Below, in pieces: positions 1 to 9,123 of a stretch of DNA of 64,000 bases. Where the stretch lies: contig NZ_JACHDN010000001.1 in the NCBI RefSeq assembly GCF_014201095.1, positions 2,108,001 to 2,172,000 on the forward strand, given 5' to 3'. The translations under genes were made by a program, and so were the position numbers. The notes beneath the pieces are model-generated. The model did no database searches. It worked only from the letters and a program-made list of their open reading frames with translations, and was not told the DNA's origin. Positions within the stretch are counted from its first letter, which is position 1; every line of letters starts with the position of its first letter. The DNA is from Cellulomonas hominis. Lineage in GTDB: Bacteria; Actinomycetota; Actinomycetes; Actinomycetales; Cellulomonadaceae.

Positions 1-255
1 GCCGATGTGCACGCCCGCGGCCACCCCGGTGCGGTGCACCATCGTCACGAGCATCGCGCGCCGGCCGTTGTGCACCGTGGCCCGGACGTCGACCGCGCCG
101 GCGCCCTGGAGCTCGCGCACGATGTTGGAGACCGTCGCGGGGGACAGGCCCGTGGCCGCGGCGAGCTCGACCTGCGTCAGCCCGCCGTACCGGCGGATCG
201 TCTCGACGACGGTCGCGCGGTTCGCCTCGCGGAGCGCGGTCTGCGACCCAGCCAT
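1..255 (-). CDS. ROK-family transcriptional regulator, N-terminal part (runs off window)
   Basis: The 85 codons in the window start at ATG (255-253) and encode an N-terminal winged helix-turn-helix. The stretch ALREANRATVVETIRRYGG followed by LTQVELAAATGLSPATVSNI is the usual MarR-like DNA-binding start of ROK repressors. The sugar-kinase-like domain expected next lies outside the window, so sugar specificity cannot be read. It is divergent from the oxidoreductase gene at 421. Family assignment is firm from the N-terminus alone; function beyond repression is inferred. Confidence 0.8.
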   Translation of the reverse strand, partial: MAGSQTALREANRATVVETIRRYGGLTQVELAAATGLSPATVSNIVRELQGAGAVDVRATVHNGRRAMLVTMVHRTGVAAGVHIG

Positions 256-420
256 CGCGGGCGGCCTCCCGTCTCGGTCGTCGTCGCACCCCTGCCGCAC
301 GAAGGCTACAACGGGGCGGCGGCGACGAGGCCGGGTCCGGGCACCTCCCGCCGGCACCCGGCTACAGTCGGCCGGACGCGGGCGGCGACGGGGCCGGCCC
401 GCACTCCGGGGGAGGGCGCC

Positions 421-2100
421 GTGGACGCGGACGTCGTGGTGGTCGGCGGGGGGCTGGCCGGGCTGGTGGCCGCCGACGAGCTGGTGCGGGCCGGGCGGCG
501 GGTGACCGTCGTCGAGCAGGAGCCCGCCGCGAACCTCGGCGGTCAGGCCTACTGGTCCTTCGGCGGCATCTTCCTGGTGGACAGCCCGATGCAGCGGCGG
601 TTCGGCGTCCGCGACTCGCTCGAGCTGGCGTGGCAGGACTGGCAGGGCAGCGCCGGGTGGGACCGGCTGGACGGCGACCTGGCCGAGGACGCGTGGGCGC
701 GGCGCTGGGGCCGGGCGTTCGTGGAGTTCGCCGCGGGCGACGCGCTGCCGTGGCTGCGGGACCGCGGGGTACGGTTCACCCCCGTGGTCGGCTGGGCGGA
801 GCGCGGCGACGGGCGGCCCGGCGGGCACGGCAACTCGGTCCCGCGGTTCCACGTGCCGTGGGGCACCGGGACCGGGATCAGCGAGCCGTTCGCCGACCGG
901 GTGCGCGCCGCCGCGGCCGACGGCCGGCTCACCCTGCTGTTCCGGCACCGCGTGGACGCCCTGGACGTGACCGGCGGCGCGGTCACCGGCGTGCACGGCA
1001 CCGTGCTCGCGCCCGACGACGCCCCGCGCGGCGTCGCCTCGAACCGGGAGCCGGCCGGGGAGTTCGCGCTGTCCGCGCAGGCCGTCGTCGTCGCGAGCGG
1101 CGGCATCGGCGGCAACCACGACCTCGTGCGCCGCTGGTGGCCCGACCGGCTCGGCACCCCGCCGGCCACGATGCTCACCGGCGTCCCCGCGCACGTCGAC
1201 GGCCGGATGCTCGACATCGCCGGCGCGGCCGGCGCGCGCCTGGTGAACCGCGACCGCATGTGGCACTACACCGAGGGCATCGCGAACTGGGACCCCGTCT
1301 GGCCCGGCCACGGCATCCGCATCCTGCCCGGCCCGTCCTCGCTGTGGTTCGACGCGCTCGGCCGGCGGCTTCCCGCGCCGGGGCTTCCCGGGCACGACAC
1401 GATCGGCACCCTGCGGCTGCTGCGCACCGACCCGGACCTCGCGCCGTACGACCACTCCTGGTTCGTCCTCACGCAGCGGGTCATCGAGAAGGAGTTCGCG
1501 CTGTCCGGGTCCGAGCAGAACCCCGACATCACCGGCCGCGACTACCGCCTGCTGCTCCGCACCCGGCTGGGCCGCGGGGCGCCCGGGCCGGTCGAGGCGT
1601 TCAAGCGGAACGGGGAGGACTTCGTCGTCGCGGACACCCTGCCCGACCTGGTCGCGGGCATGAACGCGCTCGCCCCCGACGCGCCCCCGCTGGACCCCGC
1701 GGACATCGAGCGGCAGGTGCGGGAGCGGGACGCCCAGGTCGCCAACCCGTTCGCCAAGGACGCCCAGGTGCTGAGCATCCGCAACGCCCGGCGCTACCGC
1801 GGCGACCGGCTGCTGCGCGTCGCCGCCCCGCACCGGATCCTCGACCCCGCCGCCGGCCCGCTGATCGCCGTCCGGCTGCGCGTCATCACCCGCAAGACGC
1901 TCGGCGGCATCCAGACCGACCTCGACGGGCGGGCGCTCGGCGCGGACGGCCGGCCGGTGCCCGGGCTGTACGCCGCGGGGGAGGCGGCCGGGTTCGGCGG
2001 CGGCGGGGCGCACGGGTACCACGCGCTCGAGGGGACGTTCCTGGGCGGGTGCCTGTTCACCGGGCGCACGGTGGGGCGGGCGCTCGCGGACGCGCTCTGA
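421..2100 (+). CDS. FAD-binding dehydrogenase (Rv0785-type, fumarate-reductase/ketosteroid-dehydrogenase fold)
   Basis: 559 aa from GTG at 421, which has a GGGGGAGG ribosome site just upstream; the frame is open further upstream, but that stretch crosses the intergenic region and looks non-coding. Residues 4-18 carry the Rossmann dinucleotide motif VVVVGGGLAGLVAAD and an acidic residue ends the second strand (VEQE). The motif NLGGQAYWSFGGIF and the C-terminal GLYAAGEAAGFGGGGAHG are typical of the FAD_binding_2 family (succinate dehydrogenase/fumarate reductase and 3-ketosteroid 1-dehydrogenase relatives). It looks like the conserved actinobacterial group containing M. tuberculosis Rv0785. The substrate is unknown and no partner gene is adjacent. 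A TACAGT at 363-368 is a possible -10 box. Confidence 0.85.
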   Translation: MDADVVVVGGGLAGLVAADELVRAGRRVTVVEQEPAANLGGQAYWSFGGIFLVDSPMQRRFGVRDSLELAWQDWQGSAGWDRLDGDLAEDAWARRWGRAFVEFAAGDALPWLRDRGVRFTPVVGWAERGDGRPGGHGNSVPRFHVPWGTGTGISEPFADRVRAAAADGRLTLLFRHRVDALDVTGGAVTGVHGTVLAPDDAPRGVASNREPAGEFALSAQAVVVASGGIGGNHDLVRRWWPDRLGTPPATMLTGVPAHVDGRMLDIAGAAGARLVNRDRMWHYTEGIANWDPVWPGHGIRILPGPSSLWFDALGRRLPAPGLPGHDTIGTLRLLRTDPDLAPYDHSWFVLTQRVIEKEFALSGSEQNPDITGRDYRLLLRTRLGRGAPGPVEAFKRNGEDFVVADTLPDLVAGMNALAPDAPPLDPADIERQVRERDAQVANPFAKDAQVLSIRNARRYRGDRLLRVAAPHRILDPAAGPLIAVRLRVITRKTLGGIQTDLDGRALGADGRPVPGLYAAGEAAGFGGGGAHGYHALEGTFLGGCLFTGRTVGRALADAL

Positions 2101-2200
2101 GGATCGCCCGCGGGTGCATCCGCGCGCCGGGCCGCCGTCGTAGAGGGGGTGTCAGCACACCCGCCCCCGACGACGGGGGCACGGACCGAGGAGCACCGCC

Positions 2201-3034
2201 ATGCGTCATCGTCCGTCCGCCGCCGCTCCGCTCGCCGTCGGCCTCGCCTCCGCCGCGCTCGTCGCCGCGGCCGCGCTGCCCGCCGCGGCGGCCACCGGCA
2301 CCGCGTCGCTGTCCGTCCTGCACGGCGTCCCCGACCTCACCGTCGACGTCCGGGAGGACGGCACCCGCACGCTCGACGACTTCACCCCGGGGTCGCTGGC
2401 CGGCCCGCTCGACCTGCCCGCCGGCACCCACACGGTCGCGATCACCGCCGCCGACGCCGCCGACGCGAGCTCGCCCGCCATCGGCCCGGTGGACCTCGCG
2501 CTCGACGCGGGCGCCAGCTACACCGCCGTGGCCCACCTCGACGCGGCCGGGTCCCCGACCGCCACGCTGTTCCCGAACGACACCTCCGCCGTCCCCGCTG
2601 GCCAGGGCCGGCTGACCGTCCGGCACGTCGCCGCCGCCCCGGCCGTCGACGTCCTCGCCGCCGGCAGCCCCGTCATCACGAACCTGGCGAACCCGGACGA
2701 GCAGACGCTCACGGTCCCCGCCGGCACCGTCCCCGTGGCGGTCGCCGCCACGGGCACCACCGAGCCCGTGCTCGGGCCCACCGACCTCGACGTGGCCGAG
2801 GGGGTGTCCACGATCGTCTACGCCTGGGGCTCGCTCGAGGGCGGCACCCTGCAGCTCGCCGTGCAGACCATCGACGGCATGCACTCCGCTCCCGGTGGCG
2901 TGCCGTCCGGCGAGCTCGGCCTGGTAGCCGACGGCCCGTCCCCGGCCGTCCTGTGGCTCGGCGGCGTGGCGCTGGTGGCCGCACTCGGCGCCGTGCTGCC
3001 GGCCACGCGGCGACCGGCCGAGCAGCGCCGCTGA
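2201..3034 (+). CDS. DUF4397 domain surface protein
   Basis: 277 aa secreted or anchored protein. A signal peptide (residues 1-32, cut near AAAATG) is followed by two DUF4397-like beta domains ([15 protein letters not shown] near residue 37 and [18 protein letters not shown] near residue 140). A C-terminal hydrophobic segment and an Arg-rich tail (about 246-277) follow. This layout resembles a cell-wall sorting signal, but no clear LPXTG-type pentapeptide is visible, so membrane anchoring is just as likely. The class F sortase gene starts 57 bp downstream, which suggests a functional pair. DUF4397 proteins are common in actinobacterial envelopes and their biochemical role is not known. Confidence 0.85.
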   Translation: MRHRPSAAAPLAVGLASAALVAAAALPAAAATGTASLSVLHGVPDLTVDVREDGTRTLDDFTPGSLAGPLDLPAGTHTVAITAADAADASSPAIGPVDLALDAGASYTAVAHLDAAGSPTATLFPNDTSAVPAGQGRLTVRHVAAAPAVDVLAAGSPVITNLANPDEQTLTVPAGTVPVAVAATGTTEPVLGPTDLDVAEGVSTIVYAWGSLEGGTLQLAVQTIDGMHSAPGGVPSGELGLVADGPSPAVLWLGGVALVAALGAVLPATRRPAEQRR

Positions 3035-3091
3035 GGGGGCGGGGCGCGGCTGTCCCGCCGGCCGCGCCCCTGCCCGGACAGGAGTCCGACC

Positions 3092-3814
3092 GTGACCGGA
3101 CCCGAGGTCCCCCGGCCGCGCCGCAGCCCCCGCGGCGCGGCCGGGTTCGTCGCCGCGGTCGTCGCGCTGACCGCGGCGGGGCTGGCGGTGGCGGGTGCGC
3201 TCGGCGGGGTGCGGCCGGGGACCGAGGTCACCGGGACGCCGTCGGGGGCGGTGGCGTCGGTCGGCGCGCCGTCGCCGTCCGCCTCCCCGGTTCCGGACGT
3301 GCCGGTGCCCGACGTGCCCGTGGTCGCGGCCACGCCCCCGCCCGTCGCGGCCGCCACCGCCACGGCCCCCGTCCGGGTCGCGTTGCCCGCCCGGGGGATC
3401 GAGGTCCCCGTCGACCCGGTCGGTGTCGACGGAACGGGCCGGATGGAGGTCCCCCCGCTGGCCGAGCGCGGCGGCTGGTACCGGTTCGGCGCGGACCCCG
3501 GCGACGCCGCCGGGACGACCGTGGTCGCCGCGCACGTCGACTCCGTCGCCTCCGGCGGCGCCGGCCCGTTCGCGCGGCTGGTGGAGGTCCGCGCGGGGGA
3601 CCGCGTCGACGTGACCCTGGCCGACGGCACCGTGCGCGGGTACACCGTCCAGGAGGTCACCCGCGTCCCGAAGTCCGAGGCCCGCTGGCCCGACGTGTTC
3701 ACCCGCGACGGTCCCGCGCGGCTCGCCCTGGTCACCTGCGGCGGGTCGTTCGACCGCGACGCGCGGTCCTACTCCGACAACGTGCTGGTCCTCGCGACAC
3801 CCGCGGGCGCATGA
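3092..3814 (+). CDS. Class F sortase
   Basis: 240 aa. An N-terminal membrane anchor (about 17-40) is followed by a Pro/Val-rich linker and a sortase domain from residue 94. The expected catalytic triad is visible: His148 in VVAAHVDS, Cys216 in LALVTCGG and Arg225 in [10 protein letters not shown]. These features and the size fit class F sortases of Actinobacteria, transpeptidases acting outside the membrane. GTG start, with AGGAG 8 nt upstream. The stop codon overlaps the sigma-factor start (ATGA), so the sortase, sigma and anti-sigma genes are probably co-transcribed. A likely partner is the DUF4397 protein upstream, by position only. Confidence 0.88.
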   Translation: MTGPEVPRPRRSPRGAAGFVAAVVALTAAGLAVAGALGGVRPGTEVTGTPSGAVASVGAPSPSASPVPDVPVPDVPVVAATPPPVAAATATAPVRVALPARGIEVPVDPVGVDGTGRMEVPPLAERGGWYRFGADPGDAAGTTVVAAHVDSVASGGAGPFARLVEVRAGDRVDVTLADGTVRGYTVQEVTRVPKSEARWPDVFTRDGPARLALVTCGGSFDRDARSYSDNVLVLATPAGA

Positions 3815-4455
3815 TGTCCGGGACGACCACCCCGCGCCGGCCGACGCCGCCCGGCGCAGACGCCAGGAGGCCCGCCCTGCCGGATCCGCTGGTCCTCCCG
3901 CACCCGCCGTCGGAGTGGGACGACGACGCGCTCGCCCGGGCGTTCGCGGCGGGCGACCAGCGGGCGCTCGCCGAGGCGTACCGCCGGTGCTCGACGCTGG
4001 TGCACACGCTCGCGCTCCGCGCGTTGGGGTCGGCCGCCGACGCGGAGGACGTCACCCAGCAGGTGTTCGTCTCCGCCTGGCGCGGCCGGGAGGGTTTCCG
4101 CCCGGAGCGCGGGCCCCTGCGGGCGTGGCTGACCGGCATCACCCGGAACGCCGTGACGGACGCGCTGCGCCGGCGGGCCCGCGACGCCCGGGATGTGCGC
4201 GCCGCGGCGGTCACCGCCGACCCGGCGCCGGAACCCGACGTCGCCGCGGTCGCGGACCGTATCGTCGTCGCCGACGAGATCGGCCGGCTCGGTGAGCCGC
4301 AGCGCACGATCGTGGCCCTGGCCTTCTACCAGGACCTCACGCACGACCAGATCGCGCGCCGCCTGGACCTGCCGCTCGGCACGGTGAAGAGCCACATCAG
4401 GCGCAGCCTGCTGCGTCTGCGCGACCGGCTGGAGGTGGACGGTGCCGCACACTGA
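3811..4455 (+). CDS. ECF-type RNA polymerase sigma factor
   Basis: 214 aa. Sigma region 2 spans about residues 45-115 ([16 protein letters not shown], then [20 protein letters not shown]). Region 4 is at about 155-205 and contains the helix-turn-helix [20 protein letters not shown]. Two ATG codons at 3811 and 3814 are possible; 3811 forms an ATGA overlap with the sortase stop. The gene overlaps the zinc-type anti-sigma gene by 14 bp, the standard arrangement of a SigK/RskA-like pair. Its target promoters are not evident. Confidence 0.9.
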   Translation: MMSGTTTPRRPTPPGADARRPALPDPLVLPHPPSEWDDDALARAFAAGDQRALAEAYRRCSTLVHTLALRALGSAADAEDVTQQVFVSAWRGREGFRPERGPLRAWLTGITRNAVTDALRRRARDARDVRAAAVTADPAPEPDVAAVADRIVVADEIGRLGEPQRTIVALAFYQDLTHDQIARRLDLPLGTVKSHIRRSLLRLRDRLEVDGAAH

Positions 4456-5248
4456 CCCGGACGTGCTCGCGCTCGCCGCGCTCGGCGAGCCGGTGCCCGC
4501 CGACGACCGCGCGCACCTCGCGGCCTGCCCGGACTGCGCGCGGGAGCTCGCCGCGCTGGCGACGGCCGCGGCGGTCGGCCGGTCCGCCGCGGGGACCCGG
4601 GGCGTGGCCGCGCCCGACGCCGTGTGGGAGCGGGTGCGGGACGCGCTGGGGCTGGACGCGGGGCTGGTGCCGGGCGAGGCGGAGCCGCTGGCGGACCCGC
4701 GGGGCGGGCCGGCGGCGGTGCCGGACGGCGGCGCCGGGCCGGTGCCGGGCCAGGGGCCGGAGGCGGGTGTGAGGGCGGACGGCAGGCCGGTCGCCGCGCG
4801 TCCCGACCGCCGCCGGCGCACCGGCCTGCTGGTCGCCGCGGCCGCGGGCCTGGTGGTCGGCGGGACGGTCGGCGCGCTCGTCGTCGCCGGTGCCGTGCGG
4901 TCCGACGGCGAGACCGTCGTCGCCGAGGCGAGCCTCGAGGCGCTCCCCGGGTGGACCGCCGCGGGGGAGGCCACCGTCGAGGAGGCGGCGGACGGCCGCC
5001 GGACCCTGGTGCTGCGCCTCGAGGGCGACGAGGCCGACGGGTTCCGCGAGGTGTGGCTGCTCGACCGCGACGTCACCGGGCTGGTCAGCCTCGGCGTGCT
5101 CGACGGCGACGAGGGCCGCTTCGCGATCCCGCCGGGCCTGGACCTCGCGGACTTCCCGGTGGTGGACGTGTCGGCGGAGCCGTTCGACGGCGACCCGGCG
5201 CACTCCGGGGACAGCATCTTGCGGGGCGAGCTGACCACCCCGGCGTGA
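4442..5248 (+). CDS. Zinc-finger anti-sigma factor, RskA-like
   Basis: 268 aa from GTG 4442, inside the end of the sigma gene. The N-terminal anti-sigma domain carries the zinc motif H25-x3-C29-x2-C32 ([13 protein letters not shown]). One transmembrane helix (about 128-150, [20 protein letters not shown]) separates it from an extracytoplasmic RskA-type C-terminal domain ([35 protein letters not shown]). It should hold the ECF sigma factor at the membrane until regulated proteolysis. The zinc residues support the call; the signal sensed is unknown. Confidence 0.88.
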   Translation: MPHTDPDVLALAALGEPVPADDRAHLAACPDCARELAALATAAAVGRSAAGTRGVAAPDAVWERVRDALGLDAGLVPGEAEPLADPRGGPAAVPDGGAGPVPGQGPEAGVRADGRPVAARPDRRRRTGLLVAAAAGLVVGGTVGALVVAGAVRSDGETVVAEASLEALPGWTAAGEATVEEAADGRRTLVLRLEGDEADGFREVWLLDRDVTGLVSLGVLDGDEGRFAIPPGLDLADFPVVDVSAEPFDGDPAHSGDSILRGELTTPA

Positions 5249-5270
5249 CCGCCCGGTCCCGGCCCGGGCC

Positions 5271-5353
5271 GGATCCGCCGAGGCGGCACCGCACGATCAC
5301 GCGGGGCACGCCGCGAGGTGCCGATCTGCTCGGAAGGTGCCGCCTCGGGATCC
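5271..5353. terminator. Inverted repeat between convergent operons, probable bidirectional terminator
   Basis: A 13-bp perfect inverted repeat (CCGAGGCGGCACC at 5278-5290 and its complement at 5336-5348) extends with a 2-nt bulge to GGATCC on both sides. The 45-nt interior is long for a classical terminator and has no T-run. The position between two converging operons supports termination or a transcript-end structure. Confidence 0.5.
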
Positions 5354-5375
5354 GGGTCGCGCCGAGCCGAGCCGG

Positions 5376-6686
5376 TCAGACGCCGCCGCGCAGGGCGGTG
5401 ATCGGCTCCACCGACGCCGCCTTCAGCGCGGGGTAGATGCCGGCGACCAGGCCGATGACGCCGCCGCCGGCCGCCGAGGCGAGCACGACCGTGGTGTCCA
5501 GGATCGGCGTCCACTGCTGCGCCGCCGACACGACGACCACGACCGCCACGCCGAGGGCCGCGCCGATCAACCCGCCCAGCAGGCCGACCGCCACCGACTC
5601 GAGCATGAACTGCGCCGCGATGTCCCGCCGCCGGGCACCGAGCGCGCGCCGCAGGCCGATCTCCCCGACACGCTCCATGACGGACAGCAGCGTGACGTTC
5701 GCGATGCCGAGCCCGCCGATCAGCAGGGCGACCCCGCCGAGCGCCAGGAAGATCGTGTTGATGTCGGCCTGCACCGAGTCGCGCACCGCGGACCCGCTCG
5801 CCGGCACCTGCATGGTCACGGTCTCGGGGGAGTTCGGGCTGAGCGCGACGGGCACCTGGTCGGCGACCACCGGTCCCGCGCCCACGGCGATCCGCAGGTG
5901 CAGCTCCTCCGGCGCGGCCAGGCCGAAGTCGGCCCGCGCGGTGCCCATCGGCAGCACGACGGCGTCCAGCAGGTCGGTCCGCCGCTTCACCCCGTCGACG
6001 ATGCCCAGCACCGTGTAGGAGCGGTCGCCGATGAAGATCGACGGCTGCCGGTCCACCCGGGAGACGCCCAGCCGGTCGGCCGCCCGAGCCCCGAGCACCA
6101 CCACGCGGTCGGCCCGCGCGTCGTGCCCGGCGTCGAAGAACCGGCCGGTCACCACCTCGCCGCGCACGGCGTCCAGCAGGCCGCCGGTCGCCGCGAGCAC
6201 CGCGGGGGAGGTCGGCTCGGGCTGGGACGGGTCGTTCACGGGCACCGCGGTGACGGTCACGCCGCCGGTGTCCACGGTCGCCACCAGACCGGTCGCCTCC
6301 ACGCCCGCCAGCCGGGACGCCCGCTCGTCGGAGTCCCACGGCAGCGCCGCGGTCGCCCGCTGGCTGCCGTCCATCGTGCGGGTGGTGCTGGGCGAGGCCA
6401 TCGCCTGCGTCGCGCCGACGGCGTCGAACCGGCGGGCGATCTGGCCGGCAGCGGTCTGCGCCAGGCCGATCGTCACCACCACCGACGCGATGCCGAGCAC
6501 CGTGCCGAGGATCGTGAGGAACAGGCGGCCGGGGCGGGCGTCGATGCCCGCGGCGGACTCGCGCACGAGGTCGCGGATCCCGAACCGGTCGCCGCGGGGC
6601 GGGCGCGTCGGGGCGGGGTGCGCCCGGGGCGCGGCGGTGTCGTCCGCCGCACGGCGGGGGCGGACCAGCGTCGTCAGGCGGGCCAT
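5376..6686 (-). CDS. MacB/FtsX-type ABC transporter permease
   Basis: 436 aa. The N-terminal transmembrane helix (about 55-80, FLTILGTVLGIASVVVTIGLA) is followed by a periplasm-facing MacB_PCD domain (about 80-300). Three C-terminal FtsX helices follow, with the conserved NVTLLSVMERVGEIGLRRALGARRR segment between them. Such permeases do not form a classic pore; they transmit ATP-driven force across the membrane to export or remodel substrates. It overlaps the ATPase stop by one base (TGATG) and is last in a four-gene operon. Confidence 0.9.
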   Translation of the reverse strand: MARLTTLVRPRRAADDTAAPRAHPAPTRPPRGDRFGIRDLVRESAAGIDARPGRLFLTILGTVLGIASVVVTIGLAQTAAGQIARRFDAVGATQAMASPSTTRTMDGSQRATAALPWDSDERASRLAGVEATGLVATVDTGGVTVTAVPVNDPSQPEPTSPAVLAATGGLLDAVRGEVVTGRFFDAGHDARADRVVVLGARAADRLGVSRVDRQPSIFIGDRSYTVLGIVDGVKRRTDLLDAVVLPMGTARADFGLAAPEELHLRIAVGAGPVVADQVPVALSPNSPETVTMQVPASGSAVRDSVQADINTIFLALGGVALLIGGLGIANVTLLSVMERVGEIGLRRALGARRRDIAAQFMLESVAVGLLGGLIGAALGVAVVVVVSAAQQWTPILDTTVVLASAAGGGVIGLVAGIYPALKAASVEPITALRGGV

Positions 6687-7423
6687 CAGGCGATCTCGCT
6701 CAGCCGGCCGTCGGCGATCCGGACCCGGCGCTGCGCCCGGGCGGACACCGCCGCGTCGTGCGTGATGACGATGAGCGTCAGGCCGTCGGCGTGCAGCTCG
6801 TCGAACAGGTCCAGCACCCCCGCGGAGTTCTGCGTGTCCAGGTTGCCGGTCGGCTCGTCCGCCAGCAGCACCTGCGGCGACGTGACGACGGCCCGCGCGA
6901 CCGCGACCCGCTGCCTCTCGCCGCCGGACAGCAGCGTCGGCCGGAAGCCGAGCCGGTGGCTCAGGTGCACCCGCTCCAGCGCCGCCAGCGCGCGCCGGCG
7001 GCGCTCCGCCCGCGGCACCCCGCTGTACAGGGTCGCGAGCAGCACGTTGTCCAGCACCGTGCGGTGCGGCAGCAGGTGGAACTGCTGGAACACGAACCCG
7101 ATCCGGCCGCCGCGCAGGGCCGAGCGCTGCGCCTCCGACGCCGTGCCCGTCGGGACGCCGTCCAGCAGGTACTCGCCCGACGTCGGGCGGTCCAGGAGGC
7201 CGAGCAGGTGCAGCAGCGTCGACTTGCCCGACCCCGACGGGCCGACCACGGAGACGTAGTCGCCGGCGTCCACCCGCAGGTCGCTGGGGTGCAGGGCGTG
7301 CACCGGCGGGTCGCCGTCGAACACCCGGGCGACCCGCCGCAGCTCGACGACGGGCGGGACGGGGCCGCTCGCCGGCCCGTCCGCCGCATCCGGCCCCGAC
7401 AGCAGGGCGTCGAGCTCCGTCAC
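6686..7423 (-). CDS. MacB-type ABC transporter ATP-binding protein
   Basis: 245 aa cytoplasmic ATPase. Walker A GPSGSGKST is near residue 60, the Q-loop is FVFQQFHLLPHRT, the signature is LSGGERQR, and Walker B VLLADEPTGNLD ends in the H-loop VITHD. The set is typical of the LolD/MacB branch. GTG start at 7423 overlaps the HlyD-like gene stop (GTGA). It energises the permease encoded next. Confidence 0.92.
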   Translation of the reverse strand: MTELDALLSGPDAADGPASGPVPPVVELRRVARVFDGDPPVHALHPSDLRVDAGDYVSVVGPSGSGKSTLLHLLGLLDRPTSGEYLLDGVPTGTASEAQRSALRGGRIGFVFQQFHLLPHRTVLDNVLLATLYSGVPRAERRRRALAALERVHLSHRLGFRPTLLSGGERQRVAVARAVVTSPQVLLADEPTGNLDTQNSAGVLDLFDELHADGLTLIVITHDAAVSARAQRRVRIADGRLSEIA

Positions 7424-9123
7424 CCGTCCGACCCGCTGGTCGGCTCCGCGGTCGCGTCGTCGCCGGCCGCCGTGCCGCCGGACTTCCCGATGACCACCAG
7501 CTCGCCCTCCGCGAGCTCCCGGTCGACGCCCCGGACCTCGACGTACCCGCCGGCGGCGAGGCCCGTCTCGACCTCGACCAGCGTCGTCGTGCCGTCGTCG
7601 CCCGCCACCTCGAGGCGGGACTCGCCGCCCGGGCCGGCGGTCAGCGCCGCCAGCGGCACCGCGAGCACCGCGCCGCCCGTGGACGACACCGGGATGGTCA
7701 CCCGGACATTGCTGCCCTGCAGGGCCGCGACCTGCTCCGGGGTCAGGTCGCCCGGGACGAGCACGACGGTCGACCGGCCGGCGCCGCTGCTGGTGCCGCC
7801 GTCGCCGCCGCCGTTGCCGCCGCTCCCGCCGTCGCCGCCCGAGCCGCCGTCGGAGGAGTCCGCGGCCTTGATCTCCGTGACGGTGACCGGCACCTCCAGG
7901 TCGCCGGCCGTCACCGTGCCGGTCGCGCCGACCTCGAGCAGCGCCGCGTCCGCGCGGGCCGCGCTCGCCACGACCTCGAGGGCCGCGCCGGAGACGCTCA
8001 TGACCGCGCCGTCGACCGTGCCGCCGCGCTTCACCGAGACGGCGTCCACCCGGCGGGGGAGCGTCTCGAGGAACACGACCTCGCTCGCGGGGAGGATCGT
8101 CAGGACGTCCTGCTGCGCCTGGGTCAGGGCCTCCCGCGCGTCGGCGAGGGCCTGCTGCGCGGCGGTCACGCCGGCGCGGGCATCGGACGTGTCAGGTGCC
8201 TTGTCGAGGTCGGCGCGCATGGCGCGGGCGACTGCGACCTGGTCCTCCGCGTCGGCGAGGTCGTTCCGCGCCGCCACGCACTCCGATGCACTCTGATCCG
8301 CGGCGCAGGTGTCAGCGAGGCGCGCGACGGCGAGCGCAGCTGCGTCCCGCGCCCGCTCCCTGGAGCGGATCGTGGCGTCCGCCTCCGCGATGCTGCCGGC
8401 TCCCGGAGCGCCAGCGTTCGAGCTCAGCGCGCCCTGGCTGCGCGTCACCTCGGCCTGCGCCTCCCGGACGCCCCGCTCGGCCATCTTGAGCGTCTCGGCG
8501 GCCTCGTCGGACGCCGCCGGCGCCGAGTACCCCACGCGCTGGTACAGCGCCGCGACCCCCGCGGCCGTCGCCGCGTCGTAGGCGTCCGACGCCGGGTCCC
8601 CGGCCGCGATGCCGAGCGCGCCGAGCGCCTGCTTGAGCTGCACCACGTCGGGCCCGGAGACGCCGACCCGCAGCGTCCGGTACGTCGGCAGCCCGCCGGG
8701 CAGCACGATCACCGGCCGCCCGGCGATCTCCAGCGCCACCGACGCCGCGTCGAACTGCGCGCCGACCTCCGGCACCTGCCCGGTCACCACGGCGCGCTCG
8801 CCGAGGTCGGCCGTCTCGACGCGCACCTCGGCGGCGTCGTCGAACACCACGTCGCCGCGGATCGTCACGTCGTTGCTGAGCTCGCGGCTCTCCACCGGCA
8901 CCGTGATCGGCCCGGCCTCGGGCGGGGCCGTCCGCGCGGCCGCGTCCGCGGGATTCACGACCAGCCGGCTGAGCCCCAGCCCCGCCACGAGGCTGACGAC
9001 CGCGACCGCGCCGAGCAGCGGCAGGGTCCGGTTCCCGGACCGCCACCACCCGCGCCGCTCCTCGGCGTCCTCCGCGACCTCGGGCGCCGGCTCGGCGTCC
9101 TCCGCGACCGGCGCCTCAGGCAT
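7420..9123 (-). CDS. HlyD-like periplasmic adaptor with peptidoglycan-binding domain
   Basis: 567 aa from ATG 9123. An N-terminal membrane anchor (about 33-55) is followed by a lipoyl/beta-barrel region. A peptidoglycan_binding_1-like segment follows (GVSGPDVVQLKQALGALGI), then a long alpha-helical hairpin region rich in Ala, Glu and Gln (about 215-330) and C-terminal adaptor domains. A Gly/Asp/Ser-rich insert (about 435-460) is low complexity. This is the actinobacterial version of a MacA-type adaptor. It begins 8 nt before the end of the lipoprotein gene, so translation is coupled. The frame is open upstream of 9123, but those codons overlap the lipoprotein gene. Confidence 0.82.
   Translation of the reverse strand: MPEAPVAEDAEPAPEVAEDAEERRGWWRSGNRTLPLLGAVAVVSLVAGLGLSRLVVNPADAAARTAPPEAGPITVPVESRELSNDVTIRGDVVFDDAAEVRVETADLGERAVVTGQVPEVGAQFDAASVALEIAGRPVIVLPGGLPTYRTLRVGVSGPDVVQLKQALGALGIAAGDPASDAYDAATAAGVAALYQRVGYSAPAASDEAAETLKMAERGVREAQAEVTRSQGALSSNAGAPGAGSIAEADATIRSRERARDAAALAVARLADTCAADQSASECVAARNDLADAEDQVAVARAMRADLDKAPDTSDARAGVTAAQQALADAREALTQAQQDVLTILPASEVVFLETLPRRVDAVSVKRGGTVDGAVMSVSGAALEVVASAARADAALLEVGATGTVTAGDLEVPVTVTEIKAADSSDGGSGGDGGSGGNGGGDGGTSSGAGRSTVVLVPGDLTPEQVAALQGSNVRVTIPVSSTGGAVLAVPLAALTAGPGGESRLEVAGDDGTTTLVEVETGLAAGGYVEVRGVDRELAEGELVVIGKSGGTAAGDDATAEPTSGSDG

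Noticed and set aside
3769..6339. 856-aa minus-strand frame opposite the sigma and anti-sigma genes
   Set aside because: Shadow of high-GC coding DNA; the opposite-strand genes have clear motifs.
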